Positions 1 to 7,704 of a DNA stretch of 16,873 nucleotides are shown here, in pieces. The stretch is from Peronospora farinosa (taxonomy: Eukaryota; Oomycota; Peronosporomycetes; Peronosporales; Peronosporaceae). The position numbers and the translations under genes were made by a program. Under the pieces are notes generated by a model that saw nothing but the letters and a program-made list of their open reading frames with translations, was not told where the DNA came from and made no database searches. Position 1 is the first letter of the stretch. Every line of letters starts with the position of its first letter. Where the stretch lies: positions 1-16,873 of the forward strand of contig CANTFK010000025.1 of NCBI GenBank assembly GCA_947646735.1, given 5' to 3'.

Positions 1-543
1 TTTAGTTCTAATAAACTAATTAAACGACTTAAAGTCACCCTGTTCTAAGGAAGTAGGAGAGACTTTTAGTCAGCAAGCAATAAGCTAAAGGTTCAGAGAA
101 CCAGCGCACAGAGTGCAAGAACAAGCTAGAAGCTTAGAGGTTCAGAGAACCAACGCACGAAGTGCACAAGAGAGCAAGTCAGAACGACTTGCCATCTTAG
201 ACTCAAAAGGAGAACTGAGTTTATTTATGCTTTAATATTTTATGAATAGTCCTACTCTAAGTACCCTATACTAGATTAATTACTATAATAGTAATTATTA
301 TATGCAGACTTTGCTATTGGACGACGTATCGTCTAAACATCTGTGTATGATGTACTTAATACAGCGTTAGTGATTTATCGAATCCCAATCGATAAGATAC
401 GGTATTACCGAATACCGTATTATAACGCTCATACTTAATACCTCTCTAAAGAGAAGTATAATAATGCATTATATGCAATAGAAAGGAGAGTTTAAGTGTA
501 AACTCTCGGAAAGACGCTACAACCGTCGTGTAACCCCGTTACA
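1..543 (-). mobile_element. Copia-like LTR (hairpin-rich), left part off window
   Basis: Non-coding AT-rich block that stops abruptly where gypsy RNase H sequence begins. Its right edge is TGTAAC-CCC-GTTACA (529-543); on the minus strand this is an LTR-type start (TGTAACGGGG). Almost the whole block is tiled by perfect short inverted repeats (see findings). No stop-free coding frame of note. I read it as the 5' LTR of a minus-strand element, or a solo LTR, inserted into the gypsy pol that follows. The other end lies outside the window, so no target-site duplication can be checked. The Copia assignment is from general resemblance only; LTR identity is likely, superfamily uncertain. Confidence 0.5.
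90..165. repeat. Two-copy direct repeat, 49-bp period, made of hairpins
   Basis: The stretch 90-116 recurs at 139-165 with few changes. Each copy contains GGTTC-AGA-GAACC (90-102; 139-151) followed by GCAC-AGA-GTGC (106-116) or GCAC-GAA-GTGC (155-165). Between the copies sits AAGCT-AGA-AGCTT (123-135). All five stems have three-base loops. It lies inside the putative LTR and looks like a local duplication of a hairpin pair. Confidence 0.75.
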
Positions 544-555
544 ACAAGGGTCGAG

Positions 556-964
556 AGCGCATCGTGACTTGTCAATCCCATACAGATGAAATCTGCCGAG
601 AAAAATTATCCGGTACACGACAAGGAACTTTTGGCTATGCGCTACGCGCTAATCAAGTTTTAGAGTATATTTGCTCGGCGAAAATATGTTTTCTATTCTT
701 ATAGATCACGCATCATTGCGTACCGCCGTCTAGAGTCCTACTTGTCCCAGCGCATGGCACGGTGGTTGACATTTTTTGTCGAGTATACTTTTGTGGTGCA
801 TTACAAGCCTGACAAGAATAACATTCGCGCTGACACGCTTTCTCGTCGTTCTGATTACGATTCTCGACGCGGTATGGGTCATCAAACGGAGAATGTTGAT
901 GAAGACGAAGATATCTGTGCGTGTTGTATCGAGATGGGGCTCAATGCGATGAAATTCGACACCC
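556..964 (+). pseudogene. pol: Gypsy 1 RNase H, 3' part of RT-RNase H
   Basis: Remnant of the RNase H that degrades the RNA strand during reverse transcription. Readable pieces, in different frames: ERIV (about 556), HDKELLAMRYAL (about 620, keeping the catalytic Glu), IDHASLRTA (about 700, keeping an Asp), then LSQRMARWLTFF and ADTLSRR, which mark the C-terminal end of Ty3 RNase H (742-870). A TAG interrupts at about 661 and at least two frameshifts (about 580 and 665-690) break the frame. The first catalytic Asp lies upstream and is lost to the LTR insertion. The acidic DEDED stretch after ADTLSRR is the connector to integrase. Confidence 0.8.
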
Positions 965-2049
965 GTGCTGTCGATCCGAACTCAGATCGCTGAATCCTAC
1001 GCGAATGATTCCTTCTATGCAGGAATCATCAACTATCTCACGGACACGAGCGAAATATCACTCATGAAGATGACGAAACCAACACGCGACAACATAAAGC
1101 GTTACGCGCTTGACGGTCCGTTGCTGACGTACACGATGGAAGTCTTTGATTCCCCGCGTGTCGTCATCCTTGCTGATGACGACCTTCGAGCCCGATTGGT
1201 TCTTGAGCTTCACGACAGTCCAGCTGGCGGACACCTGGGTCGTGAAAAGACATTTGCGGCTATTTCTCGCGTTTTTTCTGGCCGTGCATGTATAAGTACA
1301 TCCAGAAACGGATGCTCTCCTGTGAAACCTGTCAGCGTGTGAAGCTCGCCCCGTCTTCACAAGCCCCATTGCGTCCGCTTCCAATTGCTACGGAAGCCTA
1401 GCGCTCGGTCAGCATGAATTTTATCTTTGGACTTCCAACGGATGAACTGAAACGCACGGGCGTATTGGTATTAGTAAATTGATTTATTGAAATGGCGCAA
1501 TTTGCTCCGGTCTCCGCCCACATTACGGTGAAGACGACAGCGAAGATCTTTATTGATCTTATCTTCAGGCACACGGCTTGCCAGAATCTATTGTTTCGGA
1601 CCGTGACCCGCTTTTAACTTCGGCTTTTTAGGACGAATTATTCCATCTATTAGACACGCGGTTGCTTATGTCTACGGCGGACCATTTAGAGACGGATGGG
1701 CAAACGGAGCGTGTGAACAGAGTGCTCGAAGATGTCTTGCGCAGTTAGTTATACACCATCGTTCTCATCATGGAGTTCATTTCTTCCACTTGCAGAGTTT
1801 GCAATCAACAATGATGTCCATGCGTCAACCAGGTTGACGCCCTTTTTCGTTAACAACGCGAGGCATCCTCGCGTTCCGGCGCTACTTGCTCTCTCAGCTT
1901 CAGAGCACCCTGTCTCAAAACTTGGTGGGGGAGTATCTACCGATGGAATTGCGCCGAAATTATTGATTTTTGATTTCGATGAGGATAAGGTTGCTTCCGA
2001 TGCACCTAATACTGGTTATCCTGTGGCCAACGGAAATATCTATTTCTGA
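965..2049 (+). pseudogene. pol: Gypsy 1 integrase (HHCC and catalytic core)
   Basis: Remnant of the integrase that inserts the cDNA. The HHCC zinc domain is seen as HDSPAGGHLGREKT (both His, about 1210-1250) and, after a frameshift near 1270, CETCQRVK (both Cys, about 1320-1345). The core follows: VSMNFIFGLP (about 1410), where the first catalytic Asp reads Asn; a stop in FVDRF-like sequence at about 1480; a frameshifted middle Asp region (about 1600); and ETDGQTERVNRVLEDV (about 1690), which keeps the Glu. LPLAEFAINNDVHAST (1787-1835) is the usual region after the core. Stops at about 1400, 1480 and 1616 and the Asp change make it inactive. Confidence 0.85.
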
Positions 2050-2133
2050 CGTTATCCATCGCGTCTCCCGTTGCTAATTTCGCCCCAAAAGAGAATACGT
2101 CGCCTGTAAGTTCGGCTGCAGTAACCGAATTTT

Positions 2134-2691
2134 TTGCTATCACGACAAGGAATCAAGCGTTTTGTGCGTGATGCATTACAAGAGTCAGTCGATAAGCAAA
2201 AGAATAATGCAGACAGAAGAGGTCGAAATCATATGTTGATATTTCGAGAAGGTGACAGAGTATTGTTATCAGCAAGTGATATACCGAACACATCAGTGAC
2301 GAATTTGGGCGCTAATAAGTTAGCGCCAAGATATATTGGCCCATTTCGGGTTGTTAAGGTGCATGGTGACGCTTACACGCTAGACATACCTACATCTATG
2401 CGTTTGCACCCGACGTTCTACGTCGGGCGCTTCAAGACTTACCTCCCGGCAGATCTCCCTTCAAATCTTCCCCGCTCTTCTGTGCTGGCTCCAAATCCGA
2501 CATCCCTTGACGACGACGCTGACGACGACTGGGTCCAAGTCCTGTCCGAACGCGTGCAGATTTTATCTGCTGGGGTCCTCCGAACGCAGTATTCTCTAGA
2601 TGACGTAGGCGCTCAAACAGTACCCGCTGCTCACGTCAGGTGCGCTCAGCAACCTCAGTCGCAGCAAACGCGCGATATTGAGCGTTCTTAA
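2134..2691 (+). CDS. pol: Gypsy 1 integrase C-terminus with GPY/F module
   Basis: Open stretch of 185 codons, the best-preserved part of element 1. It opens with the helix-rich segment VDKQKNNADRRGR, then FREGDRVLLS, then the GPY/F module LAPRYIGPFRVVKVHGDAY (about 2320-2375) and LHPTFYVGRFKTY (about 2405-2445). This module binds DNA and helps integrase multimerise. The Asp-rich DDDADDDW starts the linker to the chromodomain. The first codon is not a real start, because the piece is the continuation of pol after a frameshift near 2050-2130. The linker continues in the same frame beyond the stop at 2689-2691. Confidence 0.85.
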   Translation: MLSRQGIKRFVRDALQESVDKQKNNADRRGRNHMLIFREGDRVLLSASDIPNTSVTNLGANKLAPRYIGPFRVVKVHGDAYTLDIPTSMRLHPTFYVGRFKTYLPADLPSNLPRSSVLAPNPTSLDDDADDDWVQVLSERVQILSAGVLRTQYSLDDVGAQTVPAAHVRCAQQPQSQQTRDIERS

Positions 2692-2859
2692 CCATCTCGC
2701 AAGCATCAAGTAGGGCATTCTTCGACTCCTCGGCTTCAGCGCGAAGTATGCGCAGCTCGTCATTCGACTGTACAGGCGCCCGATTGCGAGAATCGGCGCT
2801 CATCGCCAGAAGAGGTCTGCCGTCGTGATGCTCCTCCTCCTTTAATTGATGCATCAGGT

Positions 2860-3140
2860 TCGCCGCTAGATATTTGACCGAATTGTCGATTACGAAGATT
2901 ACAAGCCTCAGGCGCCGAGTAATAAGTCGGCGCCCACGAAAAACCATGTCGAGAAACCTGAAGAGGGTTCGCTGGTTGGGATATTCGCCGGCGGACGATG
3001 CATGGGAACCTCGAAGTATGCTGGATCAGGATATACCAGACGTGGTCGAGGATTATGAGTCGCATAGGAAGACGGTGATAGCGAGCGATGCTGCCGATTC
3101 CAGCCCCAACCTCGCGAGCGTGATGCTCGCGAGCAACTGA
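2860..3140 (+). pseudogene. pol: Gypsy 1 chromodomain, C-terminal end of pol
   Basis: Chromodomain that in this class steers integration by binding histone marks. The N-terminal strand is read as RIVDYEDYKP (about 2878) in one frame, and the core VRWLGYSPADDAWEPRS (about 2967-3017) and QDIPDVVEDYE (about 3030-3060) in another, so one frameshift lies near 2940. Aromatic positions expected in the methyl-lysine cage (Tyr of DYEDY, Trp of VRW, Trp of DAWEP) are present. The frame ends at TGA 3138-3140, which I take as the end of pol. It is preceded by a Pro/Ser/Arg-rich linker (2692-2860) with a stop at 2689. Confidence 0.8.
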
Positions 3141-3591
3141 ACCTTGACGACGAGGCCTCGAGCGATTCCAAGATTATTATGAGGCTAGAGAAAACTTGGA
3201 TGGCATTCGCGACTGTGTGAAATACTATAGCAAATCGATTTTGGCGCACTTGGGGATCGAACCAGAAACATCACGATCAAATAACCAGAGGTAAACCACT
3301 GCACCAACGGATTATTTGCGGATGAAGAGCTTTTGAATGAATTTAAGAAATTATGGATGCTTAGCGCCAGTAAAACTGGATAGCGTCCACGAAATCTAGT
3401 GTGCGTCCGTGACTCGCGGTGTCTGCTTTCTGCAGATCATTCGGTTGTTGTCGTCAGATATATCCTTACGCGCGCGACCAGGCCATAAATCTCAGTTGTG
3501 TGTCACTGAGCAGGTTCGAGGTTGTGTCGCTGCATTTTTGGTGAAAAGAATCATTTTCATGTTATGTGATATGTTGTAGTAAGCACAAATT
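3141..3591 (+). other. Gypsy 1 non-coding 3' region
   Basis: About 450 bases between the end of pol and the polypurine tract. No frame is convincing on either strand. The only structure I can name is the tRNA-like block at about 3247-3310 on the minus strand. The rest (3320-3590) is unassigned. Confidence 0.5.
3247..3310 (-). mobile_element. tRNA-derived Pol III promoter block, SINE-like
   Basis: On the minus strand, TGGTGCAGTGG (3306-3296) fits the Pol III A box and GGTTCGATCCC (3263-3253) fits the B box, separated by 32 nt, the spacing of a tRNA gene. The 7-nt acceptor arms do not pair and the T stem is poor, so it is not a working tRNA gene. A tRNA-derived SINE or a tRNA pseudogene inside the gypsy 3' region is the best reading. 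Its ends and any tail are not clear. Confidence 0.45.
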
Positions 3592-3605
3592 AAAGAGGAG
3601 GGTGA
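3592..3605 (+). promoter_or_regulatory. Polypurine tract of gypsy 1
   Basis: AAAGAGGAGGGTGA lies immediately upstream of the LTR start TGTAAT at 3606. This is the expected position for the primer of plus-strand DNA synthesis in LTR retrotransposons. Confidence 0.7.
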
Positions 3606-3733
3606 TGTAATGGGGCAACCTATTACATGAGTAGTTGTAGGAATAATACATAATTACATAAGTAAGCATAGGGCAGTATCCGATCAGCGAATACTGCGCG
3701 TCATTTTTTTAATTGGGATACCAGACCCAATAA
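3606..3733 (+). mobile_element. Gypsy 1 3' LTR, left part
   Basis: Starts TGTAAT directly after the polypurine tract. It holds three perfect stems: TGTAAT/ATTACA (3606-3627), GCAGTAT/ATACTGC (3673-3697) and ATTGGG/CCCAAT (3712-3731). It stops at the Helitron-like start at 3734 and resumes at 6049. Confidence 0.6.
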
Positions 3734-3957
3734 TCTATATAATAGAAGAATATTGTCTGTCCGTCTGTCCGTTTGATCCTTTTCCGGCATTCGGATTGGC
3801 TACTTTTGCATTATTCGCTAATTTGGATTGACTGATGATGCATTTTTGGCTCATTTTGCAATGGCTGAGTATGCATTTTTGTATCAATAATTACATGTGC
3901 AGATCTCCATAACAGCTTGTCCATATGTCGTGCTTTTATATATAAAACGAATATACG

Positions 3958-4073
3958 AAACGATGGCACACATAAATATTCATATGCATCATTACATGTT
4001 GTAAACTTATATACAAAACGATGGCACACATTAATGTCTATATGCATCATTACATAGTGCAATATCTAGCAAA
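3958..4073. repeat. 58-bp tandem repeat, two copies
   Basis: AAACGATGGCACACAT at 3958 recurs at 4016, and ATATGCATCATTACAT follows in both copies. The period is 58 bp with a few differences. It lies inside the Helitron-like element, left of the hairpin array. The small minus-strand open frame over it is a by-product of the repeat. Confidence 0.75.
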
Positions 4074-4260
4074 GCTTTTTTGAATAGTAGATAAGACACA
4101 TGTCTTAAATTCGTTTTTCAAAACATGGGCTCCGTGCTCAACGAATACACTACAAAGTGGCAAAAGCAAGTGTAGTTATCAGGTTGAAGTAGATTCAGGT
4201 GCAATAAGCAATTCGAGTCAAATATACTTATTCAATTTTCTGAGTCAACCGGATATTCTA

Positions 4261-6035
4261 CCAGACGGAACGACGGGTTTACATTCACCTTTATACCGAT
4301 AACTTACCTTATTGAACCGGATATATAAAAGTAAAATGATGGATACGAAGATCAAAAGACAGACTTCGCTTGCTGTTTTCGTCGGACAACGGGTACACAT
4401 TGACCTGCGTAACGACAGGTACACATTGACCAGCGTCGACAGGTAGACCTTGCCTTTCATACTTATTGACTTCATATGTAGCAATTACCTGACTCAACCA
4501 GAATAATTAGCGGGTACGAAGATTATTTAGCAGATGATTGCTCACCATGTCCGTCGGAACGACGAGTGAGCATTCCTATTTTAAGATATATGGTGGGCCA
4601 GGGTACTATCAGCGTAGAATCGCGCCCCTATCCGACGGAACAATGAGCACTACCAAAAGCTGCACACAGGCAAAAAGTTGTATTAAAAATTGATTGACAG
4701 ACAGAATAAATTACATACGGTCCTGTATACATAATTAAATATATTTATTCGGTCCGCACGCTACTATCCGTCGGAACGACGGGTACACATTAATTTTCAT
4801 ACCAAGCACTTTACCATAATAGTGTAAGGTAAAATGTTGGATTCGAAGGTCAAAAGGCAAACTTTAGTCACCATGTCCGTTGGAACGACAAGTACACATT
4901 GGCCTTTATATCATCATTGGAATGTAGTCAACCAAATTGGTAAAACTATATTGTAAATGTTAATATATTACAGGCGTCGACTTGCGCACCATATCCGCTA
5001 GAATGACAGGTATACACCCTAGCAAATCGCGGCGTTTATCATACCAATATATTCTACTTTGCACCGTCCGAATGACGGGTGAACACTATAAAAGAGGTGG
5101 GTCGATGAAACATGATGCAATCGTCCATCGATTTACTAGCGTGCAGGAATTATCTACAAACAAATGACTGTATATTAACGCGTTATAGAAATTCGCTAAT
5201 GTGCACCCGGTTGAATGACGGGTTTACATTGGCCTAAATACTGTACACATTGACCTCAATACCTATTTATTTACCTGGATATTCTGACGCAAAGTGATAA
5301 GCCAATATACTGTCAGCGTACAACTTGCGCGCCTATTCGTCGGACCTTTCCGTCGCAACGACCAGACACCCTTACTAATTTTGCACTAACGTAAACAGAT
5401 TCTATAAGCAGATTTCCATCACCGTTAGTAATATGTATTATGTTTAGCAATAAATGTTGTCGGACATCCATCTATAAAAAATGGGTATCATGACTATGTT
5501 TCATGTAAAGTAAGATTTTTATACTAACTCCGTGCATCATGCTATCAAATTGGAAAATCGACGTATCGACGTATACACATTGAACTTCGTACCAATCATT
5601 TAACCTTAATCAGCCAGATTTTTTAAAGGTAAAAAGATGAATACGAACATTTCCAGGCAACATGTCCGTCGGAACGACGAATGAACACCCTAGCAATTCG
5701 TTGCGATATACGTACTCCTTTGTACCGTTAGAACGACGGGTGATAAAATGGAAAATTGACGAATAGAAGAGTACACATTGACCTTCATATCCATCTTTAC
5801 CCTAAGTCAATCTCATTATCTAACGTATAAGTTGATGGGTTTACAGGTCAAAAGGCAGACCATGTTCGTCGAAACGCCAGGTATACATTGACCTTCATAC
5901 ACATTACAATTAGAACTAATCAATTAACGAAGTCAATATACGATCAGCGTCAAATTTGTGCACCTATCGGTCGAAACGACGAAGCACCCGTATATATGTA
6001 TTATTAGCATAAAACCATGTCCGTCGGAACGACGG
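4261..6035. repeat. Array of dyad motif CCGTCGGAACGACGG with satellite units
   Basis: At least 15 recognisable copies of a dyad motif start near 4264, 4380, 4551, 4632, 4768, 4877, 4995, 5064, 5206, 5350, 5666, 5725, 5865, 5968 and 6021; partial copies lie near 4409, 4435, 5559 and 5751. The perfect form (4768, 6021) is CCGTCG, loop GAA, CGACGG. It is usually preceded by CACCATGT and followed by GTACACATTGACC or ACACCCTAG. Spacing runs from about 53 to 210 bp. The DNA between copies is itself repetitive: a roughly 110-bp unit contains GGTAAAATGATGGATACGAA and GGTCAAAAGGCAGAC. No conserved protein-coding frame runs through it. Confidence 0.85.
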
Positions 6036-6048
6036 GTACACACCCTAG
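6021..6048 (+). terminator. Helitron-type 3' terminal hairpin and CTAG end
   Basis: A stem of CCGTCG and CGACGG with loop GAA (6021-6035), then nine bases, then CTAG at 6045-6048 followed by T. In Helitrons such a hairpin serves as the rolling-circle replication terminator. It is the last copy of the dyad array. Confidence 0.6.
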
Positions 6049-6167
6049 TTAACCAATAATAAATTGACTTCCATATTGAGTGGTGCCCATGAGCTAGGGA
6101 ACATTTTCGCACTTACTGCGAATTAAAGAAAAATAAAAAAGAGAGTTATATTTACGGTTTAATTACA
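6049..6167 (+). mobile_element. Gypsy 1 3' LTR, right part
   Basis: Resumption of the LTR after the Helitron-like insertion. It contains the stem TTCGC/GCGAA (about 6106-6122) and an A-rich run, and ends ATTACA (6162-6167), the inverse complement of the LTR start at 3606. The end was chosen from that match and from the start of a different, decayed coding stretch beyond it. Confidence 0.45.
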
Positions 6168-6460
6168 AGCGCTTCCTCAACGCCTTTTTAGTGTAAGACA
6201 GTAACGGGTCCCTAGCCCTTTACATGACGTGTAAGAGTCAGATTGGAGCTTACGATAGAGTGCCACGTGAGTTCGAGCTACTCGTCAAACTATTTCTTTA
6301 TGAAAGCGGCGATATCCTCCTCAATAAGGCGTAGTTCTTTAGCGCCTGGTAGACGCATACCACGCGTTCTGCTTCATGTCTCGCACATACTTGCATCCTT
6401 AGTTACTGTCTTACGCTCTGATATGGCTGACGTGTCGACTAGAATCTTTTCGAGATTGAG
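6168..6460 (-). pseudogene. Decayed coding remnant, unrecognised
   Basis: On the minus strand one frame stays coding-like across several isolated stops: NLEKILVDTSAISERKTVTK near the start (about 6460-6400), then LPGAKELRLIEEDIAAFIKK (about 6355-6297), then LELTWHSIVSSNLTLTRHVK (about 6285-6222). Stops at about 6390, 6296, 6284 and 6219 show it is dead. I do not recognise the family; a transposon-derived protein is likely in this context. It appears to be DNA that gypsy 1 inserted into. Confidence 0.3.
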
Positions 6461-6584
6461 AATTTATCACGTTTGGTAGTTTTGCAGGTGAAAATGACAA
6501 ATCCACACCAAAGCTGAAGCAATTACGTAGGAGTAAACGTCCTCGTCCACGGGGTGTTGTACGCCAAATGTGAAGAGGAGGACT

Positions 6585-6948
6585 CAAAACGGAAAATCGT
6601 TCGTATCAATCTGTAATGGGATGACGTCTACATATATGTGGCAACTGGAGCAAGACTGGATATTGTGTTGGCGGTGTGTCAACTAAATAGACATTTGAAG
6701 AAGCCAAGCGAAGAGCATTGGGATGCGGTTGCGCTACCTGAAGTCGACTGCAACATATGAAGGCTTCTATAAAAGCGACTAAAGCTCAGTGAAATTATTA
6801 ATGATGACTGGGGGAACCCAACGCTTGACATCAGGAGTGATGGTGATGATTAACAAATCTTCAGTCGTTTTCAAGATCACAATACAATGTATCTTTTAGC
6901 ACTATAGAAGCTTAATATGTGGCACTTTCATTATACGTGAGTGAGTGA
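6585..6948 (+). pseudogene. Copia-type RT end and RNase H, decayed
   Basis: Fragment of Ty1/copia pol. Matching pieces: NRSYQSVMG (about 6594), VATGARLDIVLAVCQLNRHL (6638-6697) and KKPSEEHWDAV (6698-6730), which correspond to the classic end of copia RT. After frameshifts, NDDWGN (the SDADWAGD-like catalytic site, about 6802), TSGVMVMINKS (about 6830-6862) and STIEA-YVALSL (about 6899-6935) are the RNase H. The Glu after STIEA is a TAA stop. At least three frameshifts and two stops. Nothing of copia gag or integrase is seen in the window. Confidence 0.75.
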
Positions 6949-7070
6949 GAAGGTGATGTGTATATAAGTACGCGTACGACCCAGTATATCCTGTCGACAG
7001 GTATCAGAGTTATTGTGGAGACTAATACAATATATACTAGGTATAAGTAGTCCTCGGACAGCCGAGTGCC
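6949..7070 (+). mobile_element. Possible copia LTR fragment with TATA and palindromes
   Basis: Follows the copia RNase H directly. It contains TGTATATAAGTA (about 6959-6970, TATA-like), perfect palindromes GTACGCGTAC (6968-6977) and CCTGTCGACAGG (6990-7001), and stem CTCGG-ACAG-CCGAG (7053-7066). GGTATCAGAG (7000-7009) resembles an initiator-tRNA primer site but may be chance. The boundaries are uncertain. Confidence 0.3.
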
Positions 7071-7159
7071 GTCGCTCAGAGTCTTGTCTCAAGATGATCA
7101 GTTTCGTGGCGTCATCGCGGGTCCCTAAGGTTCGTGGTTTTCGGCTGAAGAGGCCTCCT

Positions 7160-7701
7160 GCCAATGGTTGACATCATGGTCAAAGAATGGCGAAGCTCCT
7201 TGACAATATCTTCATCCGCGGAAGCGTGCATTCTAATAGAGGCTTCGGTGTTCATAGTGATATTCGCCAGTCGACCCGCCATTTTGTTGTCTTAGCGATA
7301 GTGGTGTCCCCAGCTGGAGACACCGATATCATCAGCAATTGATTTTGCCTCTCGGAATAGCAGCGCCAGGTGGAGGATGGTGCGTCCGACGTTGCAAAAA
7401 AAGCACGAGCGTACTGTCTCCCACGACATGCAGAGGTAAGTAGTTGCTAACCTTCGCTTGTCGAAGCCCGTGCAAGAGCCCCCCAGTATCCAGCGACATT
7501 GTTAGTTGTATTCGCAGAACCGTAGACCATGCTCGATGCCCACCGGACGCATGCTGCGTGCGTCTGAATGTGAAGTCGGACAATCACGAATCCTGCTCCG
7601 ATCGTTCCAGCATTTCGTCTTGCCCCCCTCGAAAAAGAGCAGGTAGAAAATTCTAGATAGATCGTCAAGCTGCATCGCTCGAAAGGGAGGTGGATCGTCA
7701 A
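7160..7701 (-). pseudogene. LINE-associated RNase H (type I), decayed
   Basis: Minus-strand RNase H of the RVT_3 kind. Pieces in order: GTIGAGFVIV (about 7620-7590), SANTTNNVAGYW (about 7520-7485), GLLHGLRQAKVSN (about 7475-7435), LHVVGDSTLVL (about 7430-7398), then SSWGHHYR (about 7330) and NKMAGRLANI (about 7300-7270). The NNVAEY glutamate of the active site reads Gly; the Asp of VVGDS is kept; the first Asp region (STCSFSRG) is degraded. Frameshifts lie near 7480 and 7370. It sits downstream of a LINE-like tail, as in non-LTR elements that end in RNase H. Confidence 0.6.
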
Positions 7702-7704
7702 AGC

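Larger units (their letters stand above)
3734..6048 (+). mobile_element. Non-autonomous Helitron-like element
   Basis: AT-rich insertion of 2315 bp in the gypsy 3' LTR. The left end is TCTATATAATAG (3734-3745), followed by a GTCTGTCCGTCTGTCCGT run (3755-3772). The right end is a perfect hairpin CCGTCG-GAA-CGACGG (6021-6035), then 9 nt, then CTAG (6045-6048). The flanking bases are A (3733) and T (6049). Helitrons are known to begin TC, end CTRR with a hairpin about 10 nt upstream, and insert between A and T without a target duplication, so every terminal feature fits. No Rep or helicase frame is present, so it must be mobilised in trans. Weak points: the ends were found by eye and the left end has not been compared with a family consensus. 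Confidence 0.6.
544..6167 (+). mobile_element. Ty3/gypsy element 1, decayed, nested insertions
   Basis: Plus-strand chromodomain gypsy element missing gag, protease and RT (5' side cut by the LTR at 1-543). Order seen: RNase H, integrase HHCC and core, GPY/F, chromodomain, non-coding 3' region, polypurine tract 3592-3603, 3' LTR. The LTR begins TGTAAT at 3606 and ends ATTACA at 6167, giving a 6-bp terminal inverted repeat, but it is split by a Helitron-like insertion (3734-6048). Without the insertion the LTR is about 247 bp. The reading frame is broken by several frameshifts and stops. Confidence 0.75.

Noticed and set aside
2636..3249. Minus-strand frames over the gypsy 1 chromodomain as genes
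   Set aside because: The plus strand encodes a clear chromodomain and linker. The antisense frames are kept only as part of a cross-element observation.
3247..3310. Functional tRNA gene
   Set aside because: The A and B boxes fit, but the acceptor arms do not pair and the T stem is imperfect.
4245..5167. Small open frames in the AT-rich array (for example minus 4484-4245 and plus 4982-5167)
   Set aside because: They arise from the repeat units, are not shared between copies, and have no protein-like features.
4261..6035. CRISPR-like array of palindromic repeats
   Set aside because: Spacing varies from about 53 to 210 bp, the intervening DNA is itself repetitive, copies are degenerate, there are no cas genes, and the context is eukaryotic.
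7000..7015. Primer binding site (GGTATCAGAG)
   Set aside because: The match to initiator-tRNA sites is short and no downstream gag follows, so it was not called as a separate feature.
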